NCBI GenBank assembly: GCA_902544065.1
Contig: CACCAS010000005.1
Span: 46,857-110,856 of the forward strand
Source of the DNA: an uncultured Pelagibacteraceae bacterium
GTDB taxonomy: Bacteria > Pseudomonadota > Alphaproteobacteria > Pelagibacterales > AG-422-B15
Direction: 5' to 3'
DNA length: 64,000 bases
Positions 54,625 to 63,993 of this stretch are shown here, one piece after another (position 1 is the stretch's first letter; the number at the start of each line of letters is the position of its first letter). Both the position numbers and the translations under genes were made by a program. Below the pieces are notes generated by a model, which saw nothing but the letters and a program-made list of their open reading frames with translations, made no database searches and had not been told where the DNA came from.

Positions 54625-56913
54625 TTATACCTTTTTTGTTGATAAAAGAAGTAGTGCTGGCAATAAAAGTAAATCTACTAGTAACGCAATACCGATTATT
54701 AAAGCGCACATACCCCCAATGATATAGTTAGAGATAAATATTGACTGTGTTAAAAATAAAAACCCAATAAAAAGACATACGGATGCTACAATTATAGGAT
54801 AACCGACATACTTAAAGCAGTATTGAATTGCTTCTTTTGCAGTTAACCCCATATTTGTAGCTTTTTGAAATTTTGTGAGAAAATGAATTGTAGCGTCTAC
54901 AACTAGACCAAGTGATATTAAAATAGATGTTTGATGCGGTCCTTGAACCATACCTGATACAATTCCTAGCACTCCAAAGCCCAATACAAATGGAACAATA
55001 TTGGGAACGATACTAATCAAACCATACTTCACACTTCGTAACGCTAATCCAACAATTATTACAATGAAAAAAAATGAGAAAACAAGTCCTCTCATTAAAC
55101 CCTTAGCATTTTCAGTGTTTAAATATGAAAACATTATAGGTATTCCAGCAAGTCCATTTGTTTTATAAGGACTCATATTCTCATTTATCCAATTAATTAT
55201 CTCATTATTAATTTTTACAACTTCAGTTGCTGTTGCATAATTTATACGAACAAGCAGTCTTGAATCAGCTTTGTTAGCAGTCATTTGGTTTTTAAGATCC
55301 ATACCATACGGCACAGAAAATTCATATAAAAGTAGGTATTGTGAAATTAATGCTTTATTATCTGGTATATCATAAAATTTACTTTCACCTCCATTCATAT
55401 TTTTATTAAGGCTTTTGATAATGTTGGAAACAGTTGTAACATTGATAAAAGTATATTGGTTCTCAAGGTAATTTGTGAACTCCTCAAGTTTTTTATGATA
55501 TTTTGGATCAGCGATGCCATCATCTTCACCTGTAGTAATATCAGCAAACAGAAAAAATGAGCTACCAAACTCCTTATCTACTACGTTTTTGACTTCTAAC
55601 CATTTTGGAACTCGATCAAAATAGTTATCCCATCTCTCATCAAAGTAAATATTACCTAAAAAGCTGGATAAAACTATAGAAATTATACCTATAACAGTAA
55701 TGAAACTGTATTTAAATTTATAAATTAAATCTCCCAAGATTTTAAGGTACCTAAGAACTAAAATAGGTTTCCTTCCTTCTTTGACAGGCAAAAGAACAAA
55801 TAGGATCGGCAATAATATTACCGAAAGTATAAAACTAAAAGCAGATCCTATAATCACAGTATTTGCCATTTCTGAAATTGCAGGTATCCTTCCCAAATTA
55901 ATTCCTGCCATACCTACGGCTGTTGTTAAGCTGGTAAGAAATACAGGAACAAAATTTATTTTTATACTTTCAATGATAGCTTCTTTCTTATTCATCCCTT
56001 CTGACATATTTGTCATAGCAATTGATAAAATATGAATTGAATGTGCTAAAGCAATAGTCAGTATAACAATCGGTGCAATAATTAGTGGGGGAGAAACCTC
56101 AAATCCAAGATATCCAGCTGAACCCATGGATGGTAAGATTGAAAAAATTATAATTAATAAAGTTATTAATGATGCAATTACGGAGCGAAGCAACAAGTAG
56201 CTTATAATTGTAATTAAAATTAAAAAAATTGGGTACATAGTTGTACTATCTCGTTCTGCTGTTGTTTGAAAATTATGTGCATATTGAACAGTTCCAGCAA
56301 TACCAAGATAGATTTCAGGATATTTTTTTTGAAAATACGCTTGTTGCTTCTCTGCAAAAACCATTGGCTCTTCAAAATTAATTCCTTCAGGTACTTGTAA
56401 GTAAACATTTACAAGACTTGCTAGTGAATTTCTGGAAAGAGTAAAATCAACTATTGAGTCCTCTTTAAGAGCCTTACTTTTTAAATCTAATAAATCTTTA
56501 TCATTCAGATTTTGTATGTTCTTTATGAAATCATTAATCTCAATATCATCACCCATTACGGTGGAATATTGATGGTTTGTTATAGACTCTACTCTAGTAG
56601 AATATGGAGTTTGCCATGAGTTTCTTGTAAGTTCATCTATCAGTAATAAAACATCTTTTTGAAAAATGTCACCTTTGGATGGTTTTATTGCATAACTTAA
56701 TACATCTATTTGACCATATTTTTCCTCAAGATCTGTTATATTTTTATAATGAGTAAATTCATTTTCTACAAACCCTCTGTATCCGGAGGGTGTTTCTAAA
56801 AAACGCATACCTGAAATAAAAATAGTTAGTAAAAAAAATACAAAAAATAGTAATTTTATTTTGTGGGAAAATAATTTTAATAATGATTTTTCAATAAGTG
56901 AGTCAATCTGCAT
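54625..56913 (-). CDS. MMPL/RND-family exporter, copy 1
   Basis: A 762-residue RND protein with about 12 membrane segments in two blocks. The first block follows a large periplasmic domain and includes LIITIISYLLLRSVIASLITLLI split by glycines; the second carries GLVVDATIHFLTKFQKATNMG, with the membrane aspartate typical of proton-driven MMPL/RND members. Sterol-sensing-like domain in each half. It is similar along its length to the neighbour at 57029 (both have FVENEFTHYKN/FVENNQQNYQD and PYGMDLKNQMTA), so the pair arose by tandem duplication. Confidence 0.88.
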   Translation of the reverse strand: MQIDSLIEKSLLKLFSHKIKLLFFVFFLLTIFISGMRFLETPSGYRGFVENEFTHYKNITDLEEKYGQIDVLSYAIKPSKGDIFQKDVLLLIDELTRNSWQTPYSTRVESITNHQYSTVMGDDIEINDFIKNIQNLNDKDLLDLKSKALKEDSIVDFTLSRNSLASLVNVYLQVPEGINFEEPMVFAEKQQAYFQKKYPEIYLGIAGTVQYAHNFQTTAERDSTTMYPIFLILITIISYLLLRSVIASLITLLIIIFSILPSMGSAGYLGFEVSPPLIIAPIVILTIALAHSIHILSIAMTNMSEGMNKKEAIIESIKINFVPVFLTSLTTAVGMAGINLGRIPAISEMANTVIIGSAFSFILSVILLPILFVLLPVKEGRKPILVLRYLKILGDLIYKFKYSFITVIGIISIVLSSFLGNIYFDERWDNYFDRVPKWLEVKNVVDKEFGSSFFLFADITTGEDDGIADPKYHKKLEEFTNYLENQYTFINVTTVSNIIKSLNKNMNGGESKFYDIPDNKALISQYLLLYEFSVPYGMDLKNQMTANKADSRLLVRINYATATEVVKINNEIINWINENMSPYKTNGLAGIPIMFSYLNTENAKGLMRGLVFSFFFIVIIVGLALRSVKYGLISIVPNIVPFVLGFGVLGIVSGMVQGPHQTSILISLGLVVDATIHFLTKFQKATNMGLTAKEAIQYCFKYVGYPIIVASVCLFIGFLFLTQSIFISNYIIGGMCALIIGIALLVDLLLLPALLLLSTKKV

Positions 56914-57028
56914 GTCTGCAACATATAATTTTAAACAATTTGATTAAAGTATGAATTATAATGATAAAAAAAACTTACTTGTCATTAATTTTAGGTAGCT
57001 TTATTTAGTGATACAATAAGATACAATA

Positions 57029-59314
57029 TTACTTTTTGCCGAAGATTAATAATATGGATGGCAAAAGTAATAAATCTATTATTAATGCAAAAATGATTAT
57101 CAGTGCACACATGCCTCCTAAAATAAAATTTGTCTGGAAACTTGATTGTAACAAGAACAGAAATCCACAAAACAGACAAACTGACGCGACGATGATTGGA
57201 TAGCCAACATACTTATAACAATATTGAATTGCATCATATGAAGTTAAATTCATAAGATTTGCTTTTTTATATTTTGTTAAGAAGTGAATTGTCGCATCTA
57301 CGACTAGGCCAATAGCTATTAAAATGGCGACAGTATGGCTGAATGTCACGATTTTTGTGAAAATGGACAAGACTCCATATGCAAGAATAAAAGGGACAAT
57401 ATTTGGTACTACACTGATAAGCCCAAACCTAATACTTCTTAATGTAATTCCAATTACTATAATTATTATTCCAAAAGAAAAAATAAGACCTCTAAGTAGT
57501 CCATTTGTATTTTCTTGATACACATAGGGAAACATAATAGGTATGCCGGCAATACCATCAGATTGATAAGAGCCAAGATTATCTTTTATCCAATCTTTTG
57601 TTCGTTGATGAAAATCCCTTGATTGAATTGAGGTAAAATTGTTAAGTCTTATGAGCAATCTCGATTCTGATTTGTCAGCAGTCATTTGATTTTTTAGATC
57701 CATCCCATACGGTACGGAAAATTCATACATTAAAAAATATTGGGCATTCAAGGATTTATTACTAGGTATTGAGTAAAACTCATCTGATCCTGCATTCATA
57801 TTTTTATTAAGTGTCTTTATAACGTCTGCAACTGTTGCAACTGTTACAACTTCATCTTGACTTTCGAGCCAAGTAGCAAAATCATCAAGTTTTCTCAAAT
57901 AATTTGGATCAGTAATACCATCGACTTCTCCTGAGTCCATGTTCGCAAAAATAAAAAATGAACTGCCAAATTCTTCATTTACAATATTTTTTACTTCAAC
58001 CCAATCATCAACACGGTCAAAGAATGAGTCAAAATCATCATCAAAATATAGACTTGGTATTAGTGAGATTAAAAAAACTGTTAAAAGTGAAATAATAAGA
58101 ATTATATATTTTTTGAATTTAAAAACAAAATTTCCCAGTGCACTTAAAATAGGTAAAATAGAATTATGTTTATCTTGAGATTTTACTGGAACTATCATGA
58201 ATAAAGCTGGCAATACGGTAACAGATAATAAGAAACTAAATGCAGAACCAAATACAACGGCATTTGCCATTTCACTAAAAGCTGGAATATTTCCAAAATT
58301 TACTCCCGCGATACCCACCGCAGTAGTAAAACTCGTTAAAAATACTGGTATGAAATTAATTTTTATACTTTCAATAATTGCTTTATCTTTTTGCATTCCT
58401 TCATTCATATTAGCGAGGGCTATTGAAAGAATGTGTATTGCGTGAGCTAAAGCAATAGTAAGTATAATTATTGGTGCAATAATTAAAGGAGGCAATACTT
58501 GATACTCTAACCATCCTGCAGCACCCATTGAAGGGAGTATTGATAGAAATATAATTGTTAGAGATAGTAACGATGCAGATACCGACCTCAACAATACATA
58601 GGAAAGTATTATTATAAGAACGAGAAATGCAGGGTACATGTTAGTTGCATCACTCTGAGCTGTTTCTTGAAAGTTTTGTGAAAATCTTGCAGAACCTGCC
58701 ACAGTAACGAAGATGTCTGGATTCTTTTCATTAAATAATCTTTTCTGTGCTTCTGCAAATGCAATAGTCTCAATGAAATCGGTCCCAATAGGAACATCTA
58801 ATGTAATATTTACAAAGCTTACTTTTGAACTTTTAGATAGTATGAAGTTAACTATATTTTTTTCTTTTAAAGCTAGGCCCTTAAGATTTAGCAGCTCTTT
58901 TTCAGTTAATGAGTCTATATCACTAATAAAGTCACTAATATTAATGTCATCACCATCAACTTTTGTGTACTGATAATTAGTCAATGAACTAACTCTTGAT
59001 GAGTATGGGGCTTTCCATGATAATTCAGTTAATTCATCAATTACATTCAATACATCTTTTTGAAAAATCTCACCACTTTTAGGCTTTATTACAAAAGTTA
59101 AGGTATCAATTGTACCGTATTTTTCTTCTATATTCAGTATATCTTGATAATTCTGCTGATTATTTTCAACAAAAGACCTGTATCCAGCAGGAGTTTCTAA
59201 AAAACGTACACCAGAGGTAACGAATAAAATAAGAATTAATGATAATGTAAGAGTTTTAATTTTATGAGATATTATGACACTGGTGAATTTTTCAATTATA
59301 TTTTCTATATTCAT
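57029..59314 (-). CDS. MMPL/RND-family exporter, copy 2
   Basis: A 761-residue paralogue of the 54625 gene with the same domain order. Shared blocks include FLETPAGYRSFVENNQQNY, GSSFFIFANMDSGEVDGI and AIGLVVDATIHFLTKYKKA. About 115 bases separate the copies. Both resemble HpnN/MMPL lipid exporters; the substrate could be a modified fatty acid, hopanoid or polyketide-like lipid made by the acyl-CoA synthetase upstream, but the sequence does not say. Divergent from ispH over a 40-base promoter gap. Confidence 0.88.
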   Translation of the reverse strand: MNIENIIEKFTSVIISHKIKTLTLSLILILFVTSGVRFLETPAGYRSFVENNQQNYQDILNIEEKYGTIDTLTFVIKPKSGEIFQKDVLNVIDELTELSWKAPYSSRVSSLTNYQYTKVDGDDINISDFISDIDSLTEKELLNLKGLALKEKNIVNFILSKSSKVSFVNITLDVPIGTDFIETIAFAEAQKRLFNEKNPDIFVTVAGSARFSQNFQETAQSDATNMYPAFLVLIIILSYVLLRSVSASLLSLTIIFLSILPSMGAAGWLEYQVLPPLIIAPIIILTIALAHAIHILSIALANMNEGMQKDKAIIESIKINFIPVFLTSFTTAVGIAGVNFGNIPAFSEMANAVVFGSAFSFLLSVTVLPALFMIVPVKSQDKHNSILPILSALGNFVFKFKKYIILIISLLTVFLISLIPSLYFDDDFDSFFDRVDDWVEVKNIVNEEFGSSFFIFANMDSGEVDGITDPNYLRKLDDFATWLESQDEVVTVATVADVIKTLNKNMNAGSDEFYSIPSNKSLNAQYFLMYEFSVPYGMDLKNQMTADKSESRLLIRLNNFTSIQSRDFHQRTKDWIKDNLGSYQSDGIAGIPIMFPYVYQENTNGLLRGLIFSFGIIIIVIGITLRSIRFGLISVVPNIVPFILAYGVLSIFTKIVTFSHTVAILIAIGLVVDATIHFLTKYKKANLMNLTSYDAIQYCYKYVGYPIIVASVCLFCGFLFLLQSSFQTNFILGGMCALIIIFALIIDLLLLPSILLIFGKK

Positions 59315-59354
59315 ATAGATATACTATATAAAGAAATCTATAAATTTAACTAGT

Positions 59355-60296
59355 ATGAATAGTAGCAAGAAAATTTTTTTAGTTTCGCCCCGAGGGTTTT
59401 GTGCGGGAGTCACAAGAGCTATCGATGTTGTATTAGAAGCACTAACAAAATATGGAAAACCAGTTTATGTTAATCACGAAATTGTCCACAATAAGCATGT
59501 TATTGAAGATTTAACCACTAAAGGTGCTATTTTTTTAAAAAATATTGAAGATGCTCCAAAAGATAGACCAATTATATTTTCAGCCCATGGAGTTTCAAAA
59601 AAAATCACTAATTATGCAAAAAGTAATAATGAAACAATAATCGATGCGACTTGTCCTCTAGTTACAAAGGTTCATGTACAAGCTGATAAGTTTTATAAAT
59701 TAGGTTTCAAAATTATTTTAATAGGTCATAAGAATCATCCTGAAGTAGAGGGTACGATGGGTCAATTGCCTGAGGATAGTATTTATTTAGTAGAAACCAT
59801 AAAAGATATAAGTGAACTAAATTTTTATGAAGACGATAAAATTGCTTATGTAACTCAGACAACTCTATCCGTTGACGATACTCAAGATATGATTGCTGAG
59901 TTGCGTAATAAATTCCCAAATATTGAGTCATCTCCAAAGGAAGATATATGTTACGCAACTTCGAATAGGCAAAATGCTATTAAGGAGTATGCAAATAAGT
60001 GTGATGCATTTATTGTGGTTGGGTCTAAGAATTCATCTAATTCCAATAGACTTGTCGAAGTAGCTAAAAATGCAGGATGTTTAAATTCATATCTACTAGA
60101 AAATGCTAAAAGCTTGAATGTTAGCAATTATTCCTCATACAATACTATTGGAATATCCTCAGGCGCCTCTGTTCCAGAAGTTCTTGTAGAGAATGTAATA
60201 TCAAAATTTCAAGAAAATTATTCATTAGAAATTGAAAATGTTTCACTTGGTGAGGAAAATGTTCAATTTAAACTTCCTAAGGATGTCAGAAACTAA
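59355..60296 (+). CDS. ispH: 4-hydroxy-3-methylbut-2-enyl diphosphate reductase
   Basis: A 313-residue [4Fe-4S] reductase, last step of the MEP isoprenoid pathway. The cluster cysteines are in SPRGFCAGVTRAID, DATCPLVTKVH and EDICYATSNRQ; GHKNHPEVEGTMGQ and FSAHGVSKK carry the catalytic histidine/glutamate motifs. Length and motifs are normal. Followed two bases later by a thioesterase gene. Confidence 0.96.
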   Translation: MNSSKKIFLVSPRGFCAGVTRAIDVVLEALTKYGKPVYVNHEIVHNKHVIEDLTTKGAIFLKNIEDAPKDRPIIFSAHGVSKKITNYAKSNNETIIDATCPLVTKVHVQADKFYKLGFKIILIGHKNHPEVEGTMGQLPEDSIYLVETIKDISELNFYEDDKIAYVTQTTLSVDDTQDMIAELRNKFPNIESSPKEDICYATSNRQNAIKEYANKCDAFIVVGSKNSSNSNRLVEVAKNAGCLNSYLLENAKSLNVSNYSSYNTIGISSGASVPEVLVENVISKFQENYSLEIENVSLGEENVQFKLPKDVRN

Positions 60297-60298
60297 TA

Positions 60299-60736
60299 AT
60301 GTTTGAAAATTTAAATTGGAAATATAAAAACCCGTTTATCGAAGAATATACTGTCACAAAAGAAGATATTGATATACTTGGCCACGTTAACAATAAAGTT
60401 TATTTAAACTGGTGTGAAATTGTAAGTTGGAAACATTCAGCAAGATTAGGTATTACTCAAAAGGTATATGAAGATTTAAAATGTGCTTGTGTTGTAATAA
60501 GAAGTGAAAATAATTTTACAGGATCTCTATTTGAGGGAGACCAAGTGGCTATTTCAACTTGGATTATTTCAACTGATAAAAAAATCAGATTAAGTAGATT
60601 TTTTCAAGTTATTAATATAGCTAAAGATCAAACAATATTTACTTCTTTTGTTGATTACGCTTGTGTAAGTTTAACCAGTTTTAAGCCAGTAAGGATGCCA
60701 AAGCTCTTTGTCGAAAATTATAATGTAACTTGTTAA
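60299..60736 (+). CDS. 4HBT-fold acyl-CoA thioesterase
   Basis: A 145-residue hot-dog fold thioesterase. TVTKEDIDILGHVNNKVYLNWC matches the 4-hydroxybenzoyl-CoA thioesterase motif with the catalytic aspartate/asparagine region, and SENNFTGSLFEGDQVAIST supports it. The acyl substrate is not predictable. Located between ispH and a GNAT gene with overlaps of one or two bases, so probably co-transcribed. Confidence 0.87.
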   Translation: MFENLNWKYKNPFIEEYTVTKEDIDILGHVNNKVYLNWCEIVSWKHSARLGITQKVYEDLKCACVVIRSENNFTGSLFEGDQVAISTWIISTDKKIRLSRFFQVINIAKDQTIFTSFVDYACVSLTSFKPVRMPKLFVENYNVTC

Positions 60737-60737
60737 A

Positions 60738-61223
60738 ATGTTTTCGTTAAGAGATGCTAAGCATTCTGATATAGATAGGATTGTACAAATTAATGAGTCT
60801 GCAATTCCAGCAGTCAATTATGTATCATATAATGAATTTGAGTGGTTTCTTAATAGAAAATTATATTTCAAAATAGCTGAGAATTCTTACGGTGCCATTT
60901 CTGGTTTTTTATTAGTTTTGCCATCAGGACTTGAATATAAAAGCTTAAATTATAAATGGTTTAGTGGAAGATATGATAAGTTTGCTTATATCGATAGAAT
61001 TGTGATTATGGAAGAGTTTAAGAAAAACGGTATTGGAAAAAGTCTATATTTAGACTTAGAAAAAAACATAAGTGACTATGAATTAATCGCATGTGAATTT
61101 AATATTGAGCCACCAAACCCAATATCAAAAAAATTTCATGAAAGCCTAAACTATGAAAATGTTGGACATCAGCTTACAGAAAATGAAACAAAGAAAGTAT
61201 CGTTAATGATAAAGAAAATTTAA
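60738..61223 (+). CDS. GNAT-family N-acetyltransferase
   Basis: A 161-residue acetyltransferase. FSLRDAKHSDIDRIVQINE at the N-terminus and AYIDRIVIMEEFKKNGIGKSL (the acetyl-CoA binding R/Q-x-x-G-x-G/A region) identify the GNAT fold. KKFHESLNYENVGHQ is the last strand-helix. The substrate is unknown. The stop overlaps the start of the next gene. Confidence 0.82.
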   Translation: MFSLRDAKHSDIDRIVQINESAIPAVNYVSYNEFEWFLNRKLYFKIAENSYGAISGFLLVLPSGLEYKSLNYKWFSGRYDKFAYIDRIVIMEEFKKNGIGKSLYLDLEKNISDYELIACEFNIEPPNPISKKFHESLNYENVGHQLTENETKKVSLMIKKI

Positions 61224-62329
61224 TGAGTAATAATTTTGTAGACGTATTAGTTATAGGAGGAGGAGCTGTCGGATTAGCAATTGCGAAATCTTTTGCTGCT
61301 GAAGGCAGGGAAGTTCTAGTTGTTGAGAGAGAGAATACTTTTGGTTCAGTAACAAGTTCAAGAAATAGTGGTGTAATCCATGCAGGCGTTTACTATGATC
61401 AGAATTCATTAAAAGCTAAATTTTGTGCACCAGGAAATAAACGTATTTATGAATATTGTAAAAAATTTAAAATTCCTCATTTTAATACAGGGAAATTTAT
61501 TGTTGCTTGCTCAAAAGATGAGGTATCTGAGCTGGATGATATATATGAAAAAGCCACTCACAATGGAGTTGTGGGAATAGAAAAAGTAACTGGAAAATAT
61601 GTTTCCCAAAAGGAACCACTGATTAACTGCGAAGAAGCATTATTTGTTCCATCATCAGGCATTGTCGATCAAACATCATTAATGAGGTCATATCTTGGTG
61701 AATTGGAGTTATCTGGAAGTATTGCCTATAACAGCCAATTTAAAAAATCTGAATTAAAAAATAATATTCATGTTTCAACAATTCTCAATGAAGGTAATGA
61801 AATTAAAATTGAGTCTTCAATATTGATTAATGCAGCAGGTCTTTATGCTGAAGAAGTTGCCAAATCAATATCTTCAATGGATAAAAAATTAGTTCCCAAG
61901 ACTTACTTTGCTAAAGGAAATTATTTCGAGACCAGCAAGGATTTAAATATTAGGCACTTAATTTATCCAATTCCAAATGAGGCAAGTCTCGGCTTACATT
62001 TGGGTCTAGATATCGGCATGCAAGTACGGTTTGGTCCAGATGTAGAGTGGATCGATGAAATAAATTATGATGTGGATGAGAATAGACTTGAATCTTTTTA
62101 TAATGATATACGAAAGTATATTCCTACTTTTAATAAGGATTTATTAAATAAAGGTTACTCTGGGGTAAGGCCAAAATTAAAAAATCGTGGAGAGGGAAAA
62201 AGTGATTTCATGATTCAAGGTGAAGAGATTCACAATACTAAGAATTTAATTAATCTTTTTGGCATTGAATCTCCTGGTTTAACTTCTTCCTTAGTATTGG
62301 GAGAACATATCCTTGAATTGGTTAGCTGA
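61223..62329 (+). CDS. lhgO: FAD-dependent oxidoreductase of the L-2-hydroxyglutarate oxidase (LhgO) type
   Basis: A 368-residue DAO-family flavoprotein. VLVIGGGAVGLAIAKSFAAE is the dinucleotide-binding motif; SSRNSGVIHAGVYYDQNSLKAK is the hallmark of the L-2-hydroxyglutarate dehydrogenase group. HLIYPIPNEASLGLHLG and FGIESPGLTSSLVLGEHI complete the family pattern. It oxidises L-2-hydroxyglutarate or a related short hydroxy acid. Its stop overlaps the opposing rpoH 3' end by eight bases. Confidence 0.86.
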   Translation: MSNNFVDVLVIGGGAVGLAIAKSFAAEGREVLVVERENTFGSVTSSRNSGVIHAGVYYDQNSLKAKFCAPGNKRIYEYCKKFKIPHFNTGKFIVACSKDEVSELDDIYEKATHNGVVGIEKVTGKYVSQKEPLINCEEALFVPSSGIVDQTSLMRSYLGELELSGSIAYNSQFKKSELKNNIHVSTILNEGNEIKIESSILINAAGLYAEEVAKSISSMDKKLVPKTYFAKGNYFETSKDLNIRHLIYPIPNEASLGLHLGLDIGMQVRFGPDVEWIDEINYDVDENRLESFYNDIRKYIPTFNKDLLNKGYSGVRPKLKNRGEGKSDFMIQGEEIHNTKNLINLFGIESPGLTSSLVLGEHILELVS

Positions 62330-63188
62330 AAAGAAGGTCTTTGCTTTGAGAGTTCGTGATATACGACTTCAGCTTCATCATTGCACTCTTTTCTATTTGT
62401 CTAACTCTTTCTTTTGAGATTTTGAGTTCATTCCCTAATATATCTAGAGTTTTAGTTTCTTCAGCTAAATGACGATCTTTAATAATTTTAATTTCTCTAT
62501 TATCTAATATTTCGAGAGATCTAGTAATCAGATCTTTTTTAAAATTTACTTGGTCCTTTTCGAACACTTTATCATCAGGACGTGCATCTTCATCTTCAAT
62601 CAGCTCCATAAATTCACTTTGGCTTTCATCATTAATTTTGTGATTTAGAGAACTATCGTTCTGGCTTATCCGACTGTCCATCTTTATGACGTCCGATGTA
62701 GATATATTTAAATCATTAGCAATTCCCTGAGCAGTTTTAAAGTCAATTGATCCATGTTCAGTTTGATGGATTTTATGTTTTAATTTTCTAAGATTGAAAA
62801 AAAGGCTTTTTTGCTTTGATGTAGTAGCTATTCTGACTAATGACCAATTTTTTAGAACAAAATCCTGTATCGATGCTCTTATCCACCACCCTGCATAAGT
62901 AGAAAATCTAACTTCTTTATCTAGTTGAAATCGTTCAGCCGCTTTCATCAATCCTATGTTACCCTCTTGGATTAAGTCACTGAGATTTAGACCATAATTT
63001 TTATATTTAACTGCAAAAGCGATAACTAATCTGATATGAGATTGTGTGAGTTCGTGAAGAGCACTCTCATCTTTTTTTTCAATCCACTTTTTTGCCAACA
63101 ATTTTTCATGCTCCTCGCCTAAAAGTGGGATTGACATTGCCTTCTTAGTGAAAGCTTTCATCTCATTTGTATCATCAAAACTTGACAT
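62322..63188 (-). CDS. rpoH: RNA polymerase heat-shock sigma factor RpoH
   Basis: A 288-residue sigma-32 type factor, using the ATG at 63188 (MSSFDDTNEM); an upstream ATG at 63203 is in frame. Region 1.2/2: SIPLLGEEHEKLLAKKWIEK, DLIQEGNIGLMKAAERFQ and FSTYAGWWIRASIQDFVL with the -10 recognition helix; region 3-4: LEILDNREIKIIKDRHLAEE and ISKERVRQIEKSAMMKL. The short RpoH box QKSLFFNLRKLKHKI is distinctive for sigma-32. It directs heat-shock genes. Confidence 0.95.
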   Translation of the reverse strand: MSSFDDTNEMKAFTKKAMSIPLLGEEHEKLLAKKWIEKKDESALHELTQSHIRLVIAFAVKYKNYGLNLSDLIQEGNIGLMKAAERFQLDKEVRFSTYAGWWIRASIQDFVLKNWSLVRIATTSKQKSLFFNLRKLKHKIHQTEHGSIDFKTAQGIANDLNISTSDVIKMDSRISQNDSSLNHKINDESQSEFMELIEDEDARPDDKVFEKDQVNFKKDLITRSLEILDNREIKIIKDRHLAEETKTLDILGNELKISKERVRQIEKSAMMKLKSYITNSQSKDLLFS

Positions 63189-63260
63189 GATGTTAAAATA
63201 CAAATTGAATAAAAAAACACAAACTTAAACATACAACAAAGGATATAAACAACTGCCAAT

Positions 63261-63614
63261 ATGGCTCTCATAGATAAAAAAAGCGTTGTAAAATATGAAG
63301 ATTTTCAAAAAATACAAATTTTAACAGGCACTATAAAAACTGCTGAGATTAATAAAAAAGCTAGAAAACCAGCATATGTTCTATCAATTGATTTTGGACC
63401 AGAATTAGGGATAAAAATTAGTTCTGCTCAAATTACTAATTACTCAATAGATGAGTTAATAAATAGACAAATCGTAGCAGTATGCAATTTTGAAAATAGG
63501 AATATTGCTGGTGTAGAATCGGAAGTGCTAGTATTAGGGGCTATAAATGACAGAAAAGAAGTAATACTCTTGGAGCCACGTCAATTAGTAAATAACGGTT
63601 CAGAAATAGCTTAG
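63261..63614 (+). CDS. csaA: CsaA-like tRNA-binding (OB-fold) protein
   Basis: A 117-residue OB-fold protein: YEDFQKIQILTGTIKTAEIN, KPAYVLSIDFGPELGIKISSAQIT and NFENRNIAGVESEVLVLGA are the MetRS beta-like/CsaA signature. In other bacteria CsaA is described as a tRNA-binding protein or export chaperone. Divergent from rpoH across 72 bases, where both promoters should lie. Confidence 0.9.
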   Translation: MALIDKKSVVKYEDFQKIQILTGTIKTAEINKKARKPAYVLSIDFGPELGIKISSAQITNYSIDELINRQIVAVCNFENRNIAGVESEVLVLGAINDRKEVILLEPRQLVNNGSEIA

Positions 63615-63626
63615 ATAAATTCTTTT

Positions 63627-63703
63627 TGGCGCGCTCGAGATGATTCGAACATCCGACCCCAGGATTAGGAATCCTGTGCTCTATCCTACTGAGCTACGAG
63701 CGC
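63627..63703 (-). tRNA. tRNA-Arg (CCT)
   Basis: A 77-base class I tRNA on the minus strand. Acceptor GCGCTCG/CGAGCGC, D-arm with GCTCAGTAGGATAGAGC, anticodon stem CAGGA/TCCTG around TTCCTAA (anticodon CCT), T-arm GGATGTTCGAATCATCT, and encoded CCA. It reads AGG codons. It is convergent with csaA, 12 bases away. Confidence 0.96.
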
Positions 63704-63993
63704 ACACTTATTAAAAATAAACTTATAACAAAGTTTTTTTTATTTTTTTGTTTTAAAATTGTATATTTAAAATTGTAAATTTTTTTTAAAAAAAAATTCA
63801 ATAAGTATAAGTATTTAAATAAATAAACTAAGAATTTAAAATAAATTTAATATTTTTATATTTTGACTGTTAATCTTTGAAAAGATTGAAAAATTGACAG
63901 TTTTCAATAAAAGTTTAATCATTAGATATAACGAATCAAACTTTTTGATTCATTAATTAACCTCTAACTAAACCCAAATGGGGGGAGATAATT
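63704..63993 (+). promoter_or_regulatory. AT-rich leader with two hairpins before the next gene
   Basis: 290 bases, very AT-rich, no gene. It contains AATCTTT-GA-AAAGATT (63872-63887) nested in an ACTGTT/GACAGT pair (63866-63901), and GAATCAAA-CTT-TTTGATTC (63933-63951). A ribosome-site-like GGGGGGAG at 63979-63986 follows. This is a structured 5' leader or promoter region; I cannot match it to a known riboswitch class. Confidence 0.4.

Noticed and set aside
54625..59314. A possible assembly duplication of the two RND genes
   Set aside because: The copies have clearly diverged in sequence and have different flanks, so they are genuine paralogues.
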